From Isoetes taiwanensis (Eukaryota > Streptophyta > Lycopodiopsida > Isoetales > Isoetaceae): a stretch of 64,000 bases of DNA. Below the pieces are notes generated by a model, which saw nothing but the letters and a program-made list of their open reading frames with translations, made no database searches and was not told the DNA's origin. Shown here piece after piece: positions 1 to 10,310 of this stretch (the first letter of the stretch is position 1; each line of letters opens with the position of its first letter). The position numbers were made by a program, and so were the translations under genes. The stretch covers positions 16,830,966 through 16,894,965 of the forward strand of contig JAJEKV010000014.1 of NCBI GenBank assembly GCA_021234155.1. The letters run 5' to 3'.

Positions 1-150
1 CAGATTCATTCTTTTGCATAGGCAGGTGGTTGTGCTCAGTTGGATCGGTTTGTCCACTGGGGTTAAAACCCTGTCTTTGCATGTTATGTTGCTCTAGTTT
101 TTAGTTGGTGAATAAAGCTTGTCGTCCTTCAAAAAAAAAAGAAAAAAAAA
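1..150 (+). mobile_element. LINE 3' end fragment with poly(A) tail
   Basis: Bases 1-127 are nearly identical to the reverse complement of 8614-8741, the 3' end of a LINE on the other strand; I count about four mismatches. Both copies end in the same GTCGTCCTTC motif followed by an A-rich tail (here about 130-150). That identifies this as the 3' untranslated end and tail of a non-LTR retrotransposon in + orientation. Its coding part lies outside the window. Confidence 0.85.
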
Positions 151-1159
151 ATATTCTGTGAGATGTGAGATACATGCAAAATGAAAGATGATAAGGTCCA
201 ACCCAATATCACAAAAAATGGTTCATCGCGCAAAACGTATAATTATATGGCCATTTTGCTATGGTTTGCATATGATTCTGTTATTGTATTTGTGTAAGTG
301 TATGTCAACAGTATTTATAGAGCACGTATTGTATTTCTTGTTAGTTTACACTTCCAACCTATGGCTTTGGCATGCACGCGTGCATGCATGCACAAATGCA
401 TGCATACCATGCAATGCATGCATGTTGAGTCCCTTTAGTACTTAACACTATGCAAGGCACATTGTGCATCCACCTGAAGAAAGCTTTGAAGTAAGTTTTG
501 CCAAGTTGTATGACTGCATAGTTGTGATTTTCGTGTTGGCCAAGGGTTATTCCACAGGAGATCAAAGTTGCAAATGGACAAACTTACTTCTTATAGGATG
601 TTTTGAAATGTAATTCTAGTTTGTATTCTGGATACATAATACATAATAATATTATTATGCATATTGGCATATATTTTATTATCATTTACACATTTGTTTG
701 TCAATTTGTAATGTAAGCGTAAGATTCATGATTGTTATTGCTTTCCTTTATTTGTTCGTTTTATTACTAGCTACAAGATTGCTCGAAACATATTTCAATG
801 GTCTGGAAGGCCATGTTATATTTCTAAGGTATTTGAGGCTGCAAGGCAACCTACCAAAGAAGAAGGTGTGCTTGACACACTTCGTTGTATTCTACAACAT
901 ACGGTATCCCATTTTCTTTGCTGTATTAATATTATTTCATATCCCATGGCCCATTTTCCATGTAGTTCCATTGCAACATTTTCTAAGTGTGGACCCATGC
1001 ACACCCCTAGGCCATCTTTATTTTTTTTTTTTGTTTTTTTTGTGTAATTTTTGTACACATTTCGTACAACATTCACACATATGTCATATAACATTTATAT
1101 TTATTCGGTACAGATTATGTAGCTTATTAATAATAATATATTAATACAAGAAATTTAAT
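151..1159. other. AT-rich spacer, no gene recognised
   Basis: No convincing coding sequence. A GCATGC-rich alternating purine-pyrimidine run lies at about 371-424. A T-rich stretch lies at about 1017-1045. The open frames here are short and have no recognisable domain. Confidence 0.6.
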
Positions 1160-2470
1160 GCGTCCTACGGTGCATGTTCGAGTTTTAGCATGTTCCTACG
1201 TGCAAGTTCTTGTGAAAGAATCTCTTAAGAATACTCTAAATTCATAGATTCTCTAAGATTCTACCAAGGTTCTTAGAGGTTTCGTGGGCATTTCTCTAAA
1301 TTTTATAAGTCCCTCTAGATTCCATTAGATTTCCCTAGATTCTCCAAGATTCTATGAAGATCCCCTTAGATTCCCTTAGATTCCTTTAGATTTTATGAGA
1401 TTGCCCTAGGTTCCCTTACATTACATGAGATTCAAAGAGATTCTATAAAGACTCCCTTAGATACTCTAAGATTTCATCAACATTTTCTTAGATTCCCTTA
1501 GATTTTATGAAGATTCCTTTAGATCACCATATTTTCCTAGATTCTCTTATATTTTATAAGATTTTCTTACATTCTATTAGATTCTTCTAAATTCCTTTAT
1601 ATTCTAGAACTTTTTAGAACATTCTAAGACTTTCTAAAACATTCTAAGTAGGGGAATCTATGGGAATGTAAAGAAATCTAGGGAATTCCTTCCAGAAAGT
1701 TCTAGAATATATTGAAAGTCAATTCTAAAACTTTTTGGAAAAAATTTCTTAGATCTCCCCTCGATTCTCTTATGTTCTAGAACTTTCTAGAAGATTCTAG
1801 AACTTTCTAGAGCCTTCCAGAACATTCTAGAACTTTCTTGAACTAGCTAGAATGTTATAGTCTATTTTATCTTAGAGGGAACATTACCCTTAAGTATATT
1901 TGAAACATAAATTTATAGAATTAATGCTTGGTCTAGTGGTTAGAATGGAGGGTTTGGTGATCAATGGCCAGGGTTCGATTCCCCCACACAACATAAAAAT
2001 TTTAAAAGCTTTTTCCTAAGGGATGAGCATTAAACTTGGGCCGTAGGATCTTGGACCCGATCAAGGGTCAATATCTCACCACGTGACAATAATTAAAGCA
2101 ACATGAGCCATAGGATCTATTACATATAATTCCCAAAGTCATGTGCACCGTAGGATATGTGCCAAGCCACGTGAGCCATAAGATCTCGGATCGACGATCA
2201 AGATCCAATCAACCTAGACCGTAGGATCGATTACATATAATTCCCAAAGCCATGTGCACCGTAGGATGTGTCCCAAAGCAACGTGAGCCGTAGGATCTCG
2301 GACCGACGATCAGGATCAAATCAACCTGGACCGTAGGATCGCTTACATATAAGCTACAAATAAACTCCCAAGCCATCTGGGCCGTATGATACGCCCCAAA
2401 GCCACGTGAGCCGTAGGATCTCGGATCAACGGTCGGATTGAGCGTTACAAACATAAGAACATATATATCT
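1160..2470 (+). repeat. Composite repeat, copy A (CTAGAA-rich, tRNA-like, GTAGGATC-rich)
   Basis: First of two tandem copies of a ~1.3-kb unit. It opens with GCGTCCTACGGTGCATGTTC. A region dense in TTCTAGAA and AGATTC words follows (about 1230-1860), then a tRNA-like head (1924-1988), then a series of GCCGTAGGATCTCGGAC-like words (about 2040-2440). It ends in ACATAAGAACATATATAT. The matching parts occur in the same order in copy B at 2490-3820. I infer a non-autonomous pol III-driven or composite element; its true ends are not proven. Confidence 0.7.
1924..1988 (+). repeat. tRNA-like SINE head with A and B boxes
   Basis: TGGTCTAGTGG (1929-1939) fits an A box and GGTTCGATTCC (1972-1982) fits a B box at tRNA-like spacing. 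I could not fold a complete acceptor and anticodon stem, so this is a tRNA-derived head rather than a tRNA gene. A second copy is at 3291-3357 and an inverted relative is at 50115-50178. Confidence 0.7.
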
Positions 2471-2489
2471 TATGATATGATATATAAGA

Positions 2490-3820
2490 AAATTAGCACG
2501 TCCTACAGTGCATGTTCCTACGGAGCAAGTTCCAATTTTAGCATAATGCGTCCTACGGCACATTGTTCCAGTTTTAGCATGTTCTTACGGTGCAAGGCCC
2601 TCTCGTGCTCTAGGTAACCAATGATTCCACTGAGATTCTCTTGTGATTCCTCTATATTCTTCAACATTCTATGTACTATATTTAGCATTCATGAAGATTC
2701 CCCTAGATGCTCTTAGAATTTTCTACTTTGATTGAGGTGCTTACCCATGAGCATTTAGAACCTTCCAAAATAATCTATTTTGGATCTGTGCAACATTTCT
2801 AAAACACTTTCTATTTTTAGACTGAGGCGCTTGCCCTGAGCATCTAGAACATTTTTTTTTCAAGATTTATATTGTACACCTTTATTATGAAACATTTTAG
2901 AACATTCTATTGTGGCTCTTTGCAAAATCTTAAAAAAAACTCTAAGATTTCATCAAGATTTTCTTAGATTCCCTTAGATATTATGAAGATTCCCTTAGAT
3001 TCAACTAGATTTTAAGAGATTCTGCCAGACTTGTAAATATTTTCCTACATTCTCTTACAATTTATGAGATTTCCTTATATTCCCTTTAATTCTCCTCGAT
3101 TCCCTTACATTCTAGAAATTTCTAGAACTTTCTGGAACAATTTGAAACTTTCAAAACATCCTAGAACTTTCTGGAAGTATTTCTCTATTCCGTTACATTT
3201 CCGAAGATTCCCATTCTTGAACTATATAGAATGTTATATTCTATTAACATTACCCTTAAGTATATTTGAAACATAAAATATTTATACAATTAATGCTTGG
3301 TCTAGTGGTTAGAGTGGGGGGTTTGGGGGGTTGAGGGCCAGGGTTCGAATCCCCCCAATAACATAAAAAATTTTAAAAGCCTTTCCTTAAGGGACGAGCA
3401 TTCAACATGAGCCCTAGGATCTTAGACTCGATCAACGATCAAGATCTCACTATATAAAAGCAATATGAGCCGTAGGATCCCAAAGCCATTTGGACCGTAG
3501 GATATGTGCCAAGCCACCTGAGTCGTAGGATCTCGGGTCGACGATCAGGATCAAGAGCAACCTGGGCCGTTAGATTGATTACATATAATTCCCAAGCTAT
3601 GTGCACCGTAGGATGTGTCCCAAACCAACGTGAGCCGTAGGATCTCGGACCGACGATCAGGATCGAATCCACCTGGACCGTAGAATCGCTTACATATAGT
3701 CTATACACAAACTCCCAAGCATCAGGGCCGCACGATACGTCCCAAAGCCATGTGAGCCATAGGATCTCAGATCAACGGTCGGATTCAAGAGGACAAACAT
3801 AAGAACATATATATGTTAGA
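2490..3820 (+). repeat. Composite repeat, copy B
   Basis: Second tandem copy of the unit at 1160-2470, in the same orientation with the same order of parts. A GCGTCCTACGG-type opening is followed by a CTAGAA-rich zone (about 2640-3240), a tRNA-like head (3291-3357), GTAGGATCTCGG words (3410-3780) and the ACATAAGAACATATATAT end. Divergence from copy A is substantial, so the duplication is not recent. The piece at 2740-2850 (GAGGTGCTTACCC and following) matches the inverted copy at 50.3-50.9 kb. Confidence 0.7.
3291..3357 (+). repeat. tRNA-like SINE head, second copy
   Basis: TGGTCTAGTGGTTAGAGTGG is followed about 40 bases later by GGGTTCGAATCCCC, giving A and B boxes in tRNA-like spacing. Same family as 1924-1988. 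Confidence 0.7.
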
Positions 3821-5030
3821 TAGTACGTCAAACCATTGAAAGGGGCATCAAACATGAAACTGAACCATTAAATTGAACCCCTCGAACCCCTCCCCCCATC
3901 GGTAGGTTCGGACCGTTGGATATATGTTTCGGACGATCATTAGATGCAACTCGTTTTTTGAAAAAAAAATAGTGGTTGCTTCAATCAAACATATTTGAGG
4001 TGCATCAGATGCCTAGATTATTTGTAGAAAACTTTTCTAGAAAGTGATGGATCTGCTGACTTATTTTAACAGGTGACTTATATTAACAGGGCTAAGACGC
4101 TCAAGACCATTGCATTCTTGAAGAAGAAAAATTTCCAACTTTCCAAAGTAGTATTCCACCTTTGAGGACCTCAAGTCCACTTTGCCAGGTTTTGATGATG
4201 TTAAATTGATGGGCGTAGGGACTTTCCATCACAAATGAGTTACCAATGGCCTTGCCAAACATGGATTATGGCAATACATGAATGGATTTGGCAATGTCTA
4301 TCAGAAACAAGGTTTTGAAAAGGGATAACAAGGATGAAATTTGCTATGAGGTGGAGCTCGTCGATAGTAGAGGTCAAGATGAGTTTAAGGAAAAAAAAAT
4401 AAAATAAAAAAGGAAAAGGCTGAACCCTACTTGGTGATTTCTTAAAGTGTGTACATATCTTGGTATCGACTTCTAAGCTAATCCATCCATTTTTTCAAGC
4501 CACTCTTTGGTGGGTTTAGCTAAACATGTCTTGATGGAGTTGTCTGGAGGTGGAGGTTTGGCTATTCAACCTAGAAGCTGTGCAGCAAAAACATTGGGCT
4601 AGAATTTTCTTTTTTCTCTTTTTTTTGTCCATGTTTTGCATTTAAATAGCCATTTGGTTAACCTTAGCCATTATTTCATTCCATGGATAAGTTTTATATT
4701 CCATTGCCAGCCATAGCTACCTACTAGGACCAGAATTGGGATCTAGAATGACACCCCCAGAATCGGGTTTGGATCACGAATACTTAAAGATCAGAACATC
4801 CAGCTTTTGGAAAAAAAAAATCGGACAATAAATTTGGCGTTCCCATAAACTAATTAACATGTTGAACTAGTTTTCAAGTTTAAATTGCCAACAGAGGATG
4901 TAGAATAATGGCCAAATGAAACTTAGATAATACTTTGTTATGTTCTCTTATAAATATAAATAGAAACATCAAATCAATTGTGTTATGCTAGATGCATCTT
5001 CAAATCGCTCACACTATCTCCCCCCGATTG
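3821..5030. other. Spacer, nothing recognised
   Basis: No open frame longer than about 60 codons shows a domain, and I recognise no transposon end. Short A-runs occur at about 3960 and 4810. Confidence 0.5.
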
Positions 5031-5039
5031 GGGTTATTA

Positions 5040-5140
5040 AAAAAAAATTGGAAACCCTTCCGATTTTCATATGTGGAAACCCTTCCAAATTTCCGTGAAA
5101 ACCGGTAGGGTTTCCACTGAAGCATGGTAGGGTTTCCGCC
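5040..5140. repeat. GGAAACCCTTCC motif cluster (left)
   Basis: The word GGAAACCCTTCC, with its inverted form GGGTTTCC, recurs four times in about 100 bases. The same words form denser arrays at 7836-7915 and 8031-8190, so clusters lie on both sides of the cytochrome b561 exons. Confidence 0.65.
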
Positions 5141-5199
5141 AAAATATTATATTTTTAGATATAAAGACAGCCACCATTCATTAATGCCTGTAATTAAGT

Positions 5200-5530
5200 G
5201 TGTGCGGCTTTGATTAAAGAGCTTTTCAAGAAAAGCAAAGATTTTTTCGTTCTTCCTCTTCCTCCGGCGCTAAATTTTTTTCGTTCCTCTTCCTCCGGCG
5301 CTTTGCAAATGAAGATTGAGTCGGATTGAGGTCTGTGTTGAAAAGTGCTTCCTCTTCAATCTTTCGATCTTCACACAACTGCCTCTTCTTCCTAACCGCA
5401 GTGTCGGAATTGAGAGGCGTTTCCTCGATTTTTGGCTGGAAAAATTTCATCGGGCAAACAAAGCTCGAGTCGGGTCTCCAAAATCTCGGCGGCATAGATT
5501 TGGGCTCGGGAAGCAATTGGTAAGGCCGAG
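5200..5530 (+). other. CT-rich, possible transcribed leader of the b561 gene
   Basis: A short duplication of TTCCTCTTCCTCCGGCGCT (about 5251-5302) lies in a CT-rich stretch typical of plant 5' leaders. A TTGGTAAGG donor-like site is at about 5517-5525. Open frames exist on both strands, but none has a recognised domain and they overlap one another. Assignment to the downstream gene is inference only. Confidence 0.3.
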
Positions 5531-5928
5531 TCCTTCCTAAAAATTTGCTCGGCCGATGCCTCATTTTTGCTCACATGCCCTCGCTTTTTTTTCAATAGGT
5601 TGAGATTGCCGGAAGGCATTTTGGGCACGCCATCGTCCTTCCTCTTTTTGCACATAAGCCAAACACGGATATGTGGCACTCTGCACTCTGCTTTTTTTGC
5701 CATTCGCACTCTGCTTTTTGCCATTTGCGTATCATGCTTATCGGATCTAGCAAATGCCTTCTCTTTTGGTTTTTTTGTTCTTGCGTACATTCGACCTTTG
5801 CTTTCTTCGTAAATGCATGTTCTATGCATTTTAATTCGAGATCCTTTGAACAATGCTCGATCCGCCTTTTCAAGGGTCTAATGTGACCCTTTTGCTAAAA
5901 GTGCGACTCAAATCTAATCGAGACTAAG

Positions 5929-6080
5929 ATATACCACATTTGGAACAAAGGCGGCATGAATGGTGAGCAGCCAATGCAAAGCATGGCTTTAGTTATGAGA
6001 ATCTCGTAGTGGAGGTGTTCTTGATCTTTCGGATAGCGAGATAATATCTTTGCATCATCACCACATCGGACACTAAAAAT
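5929..6080 (+). pseudogene. Candidate DOMON C-terminal exon of the b561 gene, frame-broken
   Basis: This is an exon-like stretch between an AG at 5927-5928 and a GTAAGT donor at 6081. Read in successive frames it gives pieces that fit the end of the DOMON domain and the linker of plant DOMON-b561 proteins: IWNKGG near 5938, then HGFSYENL near 5980, then SGGVLDLSDSE near 6010. At least two single-base frame breaks separate the pieces. Its position just before the b561 exon and its order of motifs match the family. The breaks could be a decaying gene or consensus errors. The rest of the DOMON domain was not found upstream. Confidence 0.5.
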
Positions 6081-6184
6081 GTAAGTTTCATTGTCAATAT
6101 GTTTGCAAAATTTTCAGCAGATTTTGCGAGAAAAAGAGTTTCTAGTGATGTCTTGAATTGATGCTGGTTTTTTAATCTATGTAG

Positions 6185-6794
6185 AGGCATGGTGCAATAA
6201 ATGTAATTGGGTGGGGAGTATTGTTGCCCCTGGGTGTTATATCTGCAAGGTATTTGAGACAATTTGAAGCAGCAGATCCAGCTTGGTTCTACATTCATTC
6301 AAGTTTTCAGTCCTTAGGTTACCTGCTTGGTTTCATTGGTTGGGCAATTGGTTTGAAGCTTGGCAGTTATTCCAAAAGTGTAGTTTACCTTGCACATTTT
6401 AACATTGGCACTGCTATCTTTGTTCTAGCCTCACTTCAGGTAAGGGCTTCTGGCTCCAAAAATCTTTGCCTTCACAAACTTTGCTTGCAGAATATTTTAT
6501 ACATTACTTGTGAAATTTAAACTGCTATTTGAACAGATACTCTCAGTCCTTTTGAGGCCCAGCAAAGATCATAAATACAGGAAGTATTGGAACATATATC
6601 ATCATACAATTGGCTATCTGGCTATTTTAATGATAGTGATAAATATTTACAAGGGATTCCATATTCTGCAACCACATACAAAGTGGCGGAATGCTTATGG
6701 TAGCATCCTTGCAATACTGGTACTAGTTTGCTTGGTATTGGAGATTTTGACGTGGGTTATGTACTTCAAAAATAGAAAGATGAAAAAATCCTGA
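6185..6794 (+). CDS. Cytochrome b561 domain, DOMON-b561 (AIR12-like) family, last two exons
   Basis: Two exons, 6185-6439 and 6537-6794, are joined by a GTAAGG...GAACAG intron in phase 0 and encode 85 + 85 residues before a stop. Family knowledge: these are integral membrane haem proteins that use ascorbate as electron donor and reduce acceptors across a membrane, with an extracytosolic DOMON domain in front. Seen here: HGAINVIGWGVLLPLG at the start, then ADPAWFYIHSSFQ, LAHFNIG, LRPSKDHKYRKYWNIYHH and a C-terminal helix with LEILTW. The histidines in HGAIN, YIHSS, AHFNIG and YHH are the expected haem-ligand positions. Five or six hydrophobic helices follow. The tail ends KNRKMKKS, short and basic, as usual. 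AATAAA is at 6907-6912. The upstream DOMON exon is damaged or misread (5929-6080), so whether the full gene works is open. Confidence 0.85.
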
Positions 6795-6906
6795 AACGGA
6801 ACTTGATGGCCAGCCCATTAATCATACAAGGTATGTACCTAGGCAAGATGAGAACTGATTAATCTACTTGCCGCATTGTAAATCTAGCCTTGAAACACCA
6901 CAGAAG

Positions 6907-6912
6907 AATAAA
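6907..6912 (+). promoter_or_regulatory. Polyadenylation signal AATAAA
   Basis: AATAAA lies 113 bases after the stop codon of the b561 gene, a normal distance for a plant 3' UTR. Confidence 0.5.
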
Positions 6913-7835
6913 GGTGGAATATATGTTCTTTGCTGTTTACCACAAAGTTCAAATACATCTGTTACTCGATTTTTTTCGGGATTTGACATAGTAGTGCATT
7001 TGACATTTGTAGGAGCGCCTCAATTCTTCATCACATTTAGAAAATAATAATCTTTTGAATTACATTATGTAAGTAGGATGCTTATAGCTCTAGGGCTTTG
7101 TTTCAACCTGTAAAGGAATTGTAAAGACAATTGGAATTCTGTCCATCTTTAGAGAAATGGGACCATCGTATCGTATGTTGATAACCTTCTAAGTGGAAAA
7201 TGCCTTTCAGAGATATGCAGATTTAATTACATATAAAAACACTAGTAATAAACAATTGAACTCTTCTTCCACTTAGCAATAATTTGTTCCTTTTAGGGTA
7301 GGGTGCCCACCTACTGCACAGTTAAGGGGGGCGGGGAAATCGCCACCATGGCTACTTGTGATACAACCAGATTACAAATTTGGCTACTTGTGATACAACC
7401 AGATTACAAATTTGACACTAACAGATGCTCCACAACTCGAGCTATCTAAAGATGTAAAAATTTAGTCCCCAATAACACAAACCTACCTACCTACATACAA
7501 CCATCATTGAAGGACTTCAATAAAACAATTGAAGAACACAAACCTACCTACATACAACCATCATTGAAGGACTTCAATTAAACAATTGAAGAACATAGTT
7601 TTGCCCATTGAAGGACATACTATTGAAGAACTTGAAATATACACATTGAAGAACATTCAGGATACAAAATCTAATCGTTTCTGAATATTTGATCATTTAT
7701 TTCAGAAAAATTGATCATTTTATCTACCTCGATGCTTTTGTTGAAGTGTACCATTAACTTACAAACCTGCATTGTGAACTGTATAAATAACGAGTCAGAA
7801 GAGCATGCGCCCTTAGAAATTTTTTGATCAGACGT
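6913..7835. other. 3' flank of b561 with short tandem duplications
   Basis: No gene seen. A 32-bp unit (TGGCTACTTGTGATACAACC and 12 more bases) is duplicated head to tail at 7349-7380 and 7381-7412. A second unit of about 60 bp containing CATTGAAGGACTTCAAT is duplicated at about 7475-7535 and 7536-7593. These look like local slippage or unequal exchange. Confidence 0.7.
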
Positions 7836-7997
7836 GGAAACCCTTCCTATTTTCCCCCATTTGTGGAAACCCTTCCTATTTTCCCATGGCTTTGGAAAAT
7901 AGGAAGGGTTTCCATTTGAATTAAAATTTAAATTCTTGAGTGTCGTGCATAATTATGAGCGCGTGCATGAGCGTGCACCATTAATGGCGTCAGGTGT

Positions 7998-8034
<37 letters not shown>

Positions 8035-8190
8035 AAACCCTTCCCATTTTCCGAGGAAACCCTTCCGATTTTCAAATTGGAAACCCTTCCAATATTCCAT
8101 TAAAACCAGGAAGGGTTTCCATGGAAACCCTTCCTATTTTCCATGGAAAATAGGAAGGGTTTCCATGGAAAATAGGAAGGGTTTCCATGG
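7836..8190. repeat. GGAAACCCTTCC / GGAAGGGTTTCC motif array (right) with A-run
   Basis: At least ten copies of GGAAACCCTTCC or its reverse complement, many extended to GGAAACCCTTCCTATTTTCC, lie at 7836-7915 and 8031-8190 around a ~28-base A-run at about 8003-8030. Several are arranged as inverted pairs centred on CCATGG, so the DNA can form nested hairpins. The 74-residue open frame crossing it is a by-product of the repeat. Confidence 0.75.
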
Positions 8191-8590
8191 GAGCCCAACC
8201 CAAATAGGGAGTACTTAGAACCATCCTCTTCAAATGGCATTATAAAAGAGCAATTTTACTATTATAGAAAATGCTTATATGGGATGATAACCTTACAACG
8301 TATTCAGAACAAAATAAAGTAGCATTTTTTAGCATAAACTAAAAGCATTTTCATCATTTATAATTGAGTATAATGCTTAGTAGTAAGTAATCACTTACAA
8401 CTGCAACAATAGACACATCTTTATTATCATCATAATCTTCTTCAACATCAATTTCTTCATCCTCACAATGTTAGGTATCAAAACCAACGCAATAAAACCA
8501 ATGCAAATACTAATTATGCTTTAGTTCTAATGAAATGAAGTGTAGTTATTCAAAACATATTGTTTATCCACTGAATCAAGATTGAATAAA
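8191..8590. other. AT-rich spacer
   Basis: Nothing coding or repetitive is recognised between the motif array and the LINE tail. Confidence 0.5.
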
Positions 8591-10310
8591 TTCCTTTTTT
8601 TTTTTTTTTTTTGAAGGACGACAAGCTTTATTCACCAACTAAAAACCAGAGCAACATAAAATGCAAAGACAGGATTATAACCCCAGTGGACAAACCGATC
8701 CAACTGAGCACAACCACCTGCCTATGCAAAAGAATGAATCTGAAGGTAAGTATGCCAGATCAGTACTTTCTTCTCTTGATCAAGAGAAGAACAATTGTAA
8801 GCCATAACAATTTTATTTTTGCCCAATCGAAGAACAATCTCATCCGGCAAGATCTACGCCCGAAAGATAAACAACCTCCTTCTCTTCCGGATTGACCATA
8901 AAAGCGACCACATGCGAGATGAAAAGCTCGTTTCAGTAGTTTGGGCCAAGCATCGGGATAGATAGCAAGCAAAATTTGTCGGCTAGATCTAGACGTGCCA
9001 AATAGGGTCAACAACCAAGACCATGCTCTTTGAAGCCGCTCACACAAGAAAAACAATGCTCAATACTCTCAACCCTTTGTTGGCATAAAGGATAGGGCTC
9101 GAAACCGATTATCCATTTTATGGACTAACTTGTTGACTCGAGGCATCTATGAATCACTTGCCACCACAGAACTACTACTTTGGGATGAAGCAACGTATCC
9201 CATACCCATATCCAAACACTTTTCCATTGTGGCGTGAGGGACCTGAAGATGCCACCTATTAGATGGAGGCGGGGATTTTGAATGCAAAAGCACTTTATAC
9301 ACGTAAGACACAAACCGCCCGGCTGAATATCCCGATGGCAACCCCATAACGACTACCTCAACTGTGGAGGCAACAATGCAAACAATATGATTCCAGTTAC
9401 TCTGTCCCCATCTCGTACAACAAGAACTTTGTTCTAAATGCTTTCCATGACATGAGATGACCGGACTCATACCAAGCCGCAATAGTGTCGATACCAAATG
9501 CTACCCATCGTCGTTGAGTCTTTGGATGAACAACCACACTTAGAGGCACATTCTGCGAGGTCTCCGAACGGAATCCACCAAAGATGGAGTGGACAATCAA
9601 GACATGCCTCGGGGATTAATATGGAAAAGAGACCTGACAGTGTCCCAAGCAGCAAGCAACCCCTTCAGAAAGGGAGAAGCATTAGGATACGGATGCATAT
9701 GATAAAGCAAAGACCAAGGAAGGAGGGGCTTAATGGTTGCCTTATGAAATGGGAGACAATGCTGAATCGACTGCACCAACAACCTCAGGCCAGGAGAATC
9801 ATCCTTACCAATGAAAATCCTCCAAATAAACTTTGATATCATCACCTTGCTTTGGAGGTGAAAATCCAATATACCAAGACCACCGGTGCCTTTAGGTCTA
9901 ACGATTTCGCCCAAGCTACCTTGACCACCGCCTCCTAACTCATTTCCACCCCAAATAAAATTTTCGACGATACGCACAATCTCCTCCATCTTACATCTGC
10001 TGAGCTAATAGAGCGCATACACCATGTAGACATGAGTATTACTAAGAACACATTTAGCCACGGTGATTCTATCGGGCATGGACAGCTTTAGTCAGATTCC
10101 ACCAAAACAAGTGCTTTTGCAACCCACTAATGATTTCATCCCAAGCATCTGAAGCAGAGACGTGAATTCCAACTGGGATACCAAGCAACTTTGTGGTATT
10201 GCCATGCAGAAAAATCTTCCATGGATAGTCCAAAATACAGGGAGGGATGGGACTGTCCAACGTCCACAAAGCTGTACATTTTTTCCACCCTACAAGAACT
10301 CCTGATGCTA
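8591..10310 (-). mobile_element. 5'-truncated LINE (non-LTR retrotransposon), ORF2 C-terminus
   Basis: The T-run at 8591-8612 is the poly(A) tail of a - strand LINE. Reading leftward from about 10310, broken frames give the end of the reverse transcriptase domain (LLGIPVGI, DRITVAKCVLSN) and then the GGLGILDF segment typical of plant L1-like ORF2 proteins (WGGNELGGGGQGSLG upstream of it). Next comes a zf-RVT-like tail (VWDTLLHPKVVVLWW) and a 3' UTR shared with bases 1-127. Frames change several times and stops occur, so it is dead. The endonuclease and palm domains are missing, consistent with 5' truncation. I could not confirm a target-site duplication. Confidence 0.85.

Noticed and set aside
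1924-1988. Functional tRNA gene
   Set aside because: A and B boxes are present but no acceptor or anticodon stem can be formed; three diverged copies indicate a SINE-type head.
5392-5853. 153-codon open frame on -
   Set aside because: Overlaps several other open frames on both strands in a slightly GC-rich stretch; no domain, and inconsistent with the b561 gene direction.
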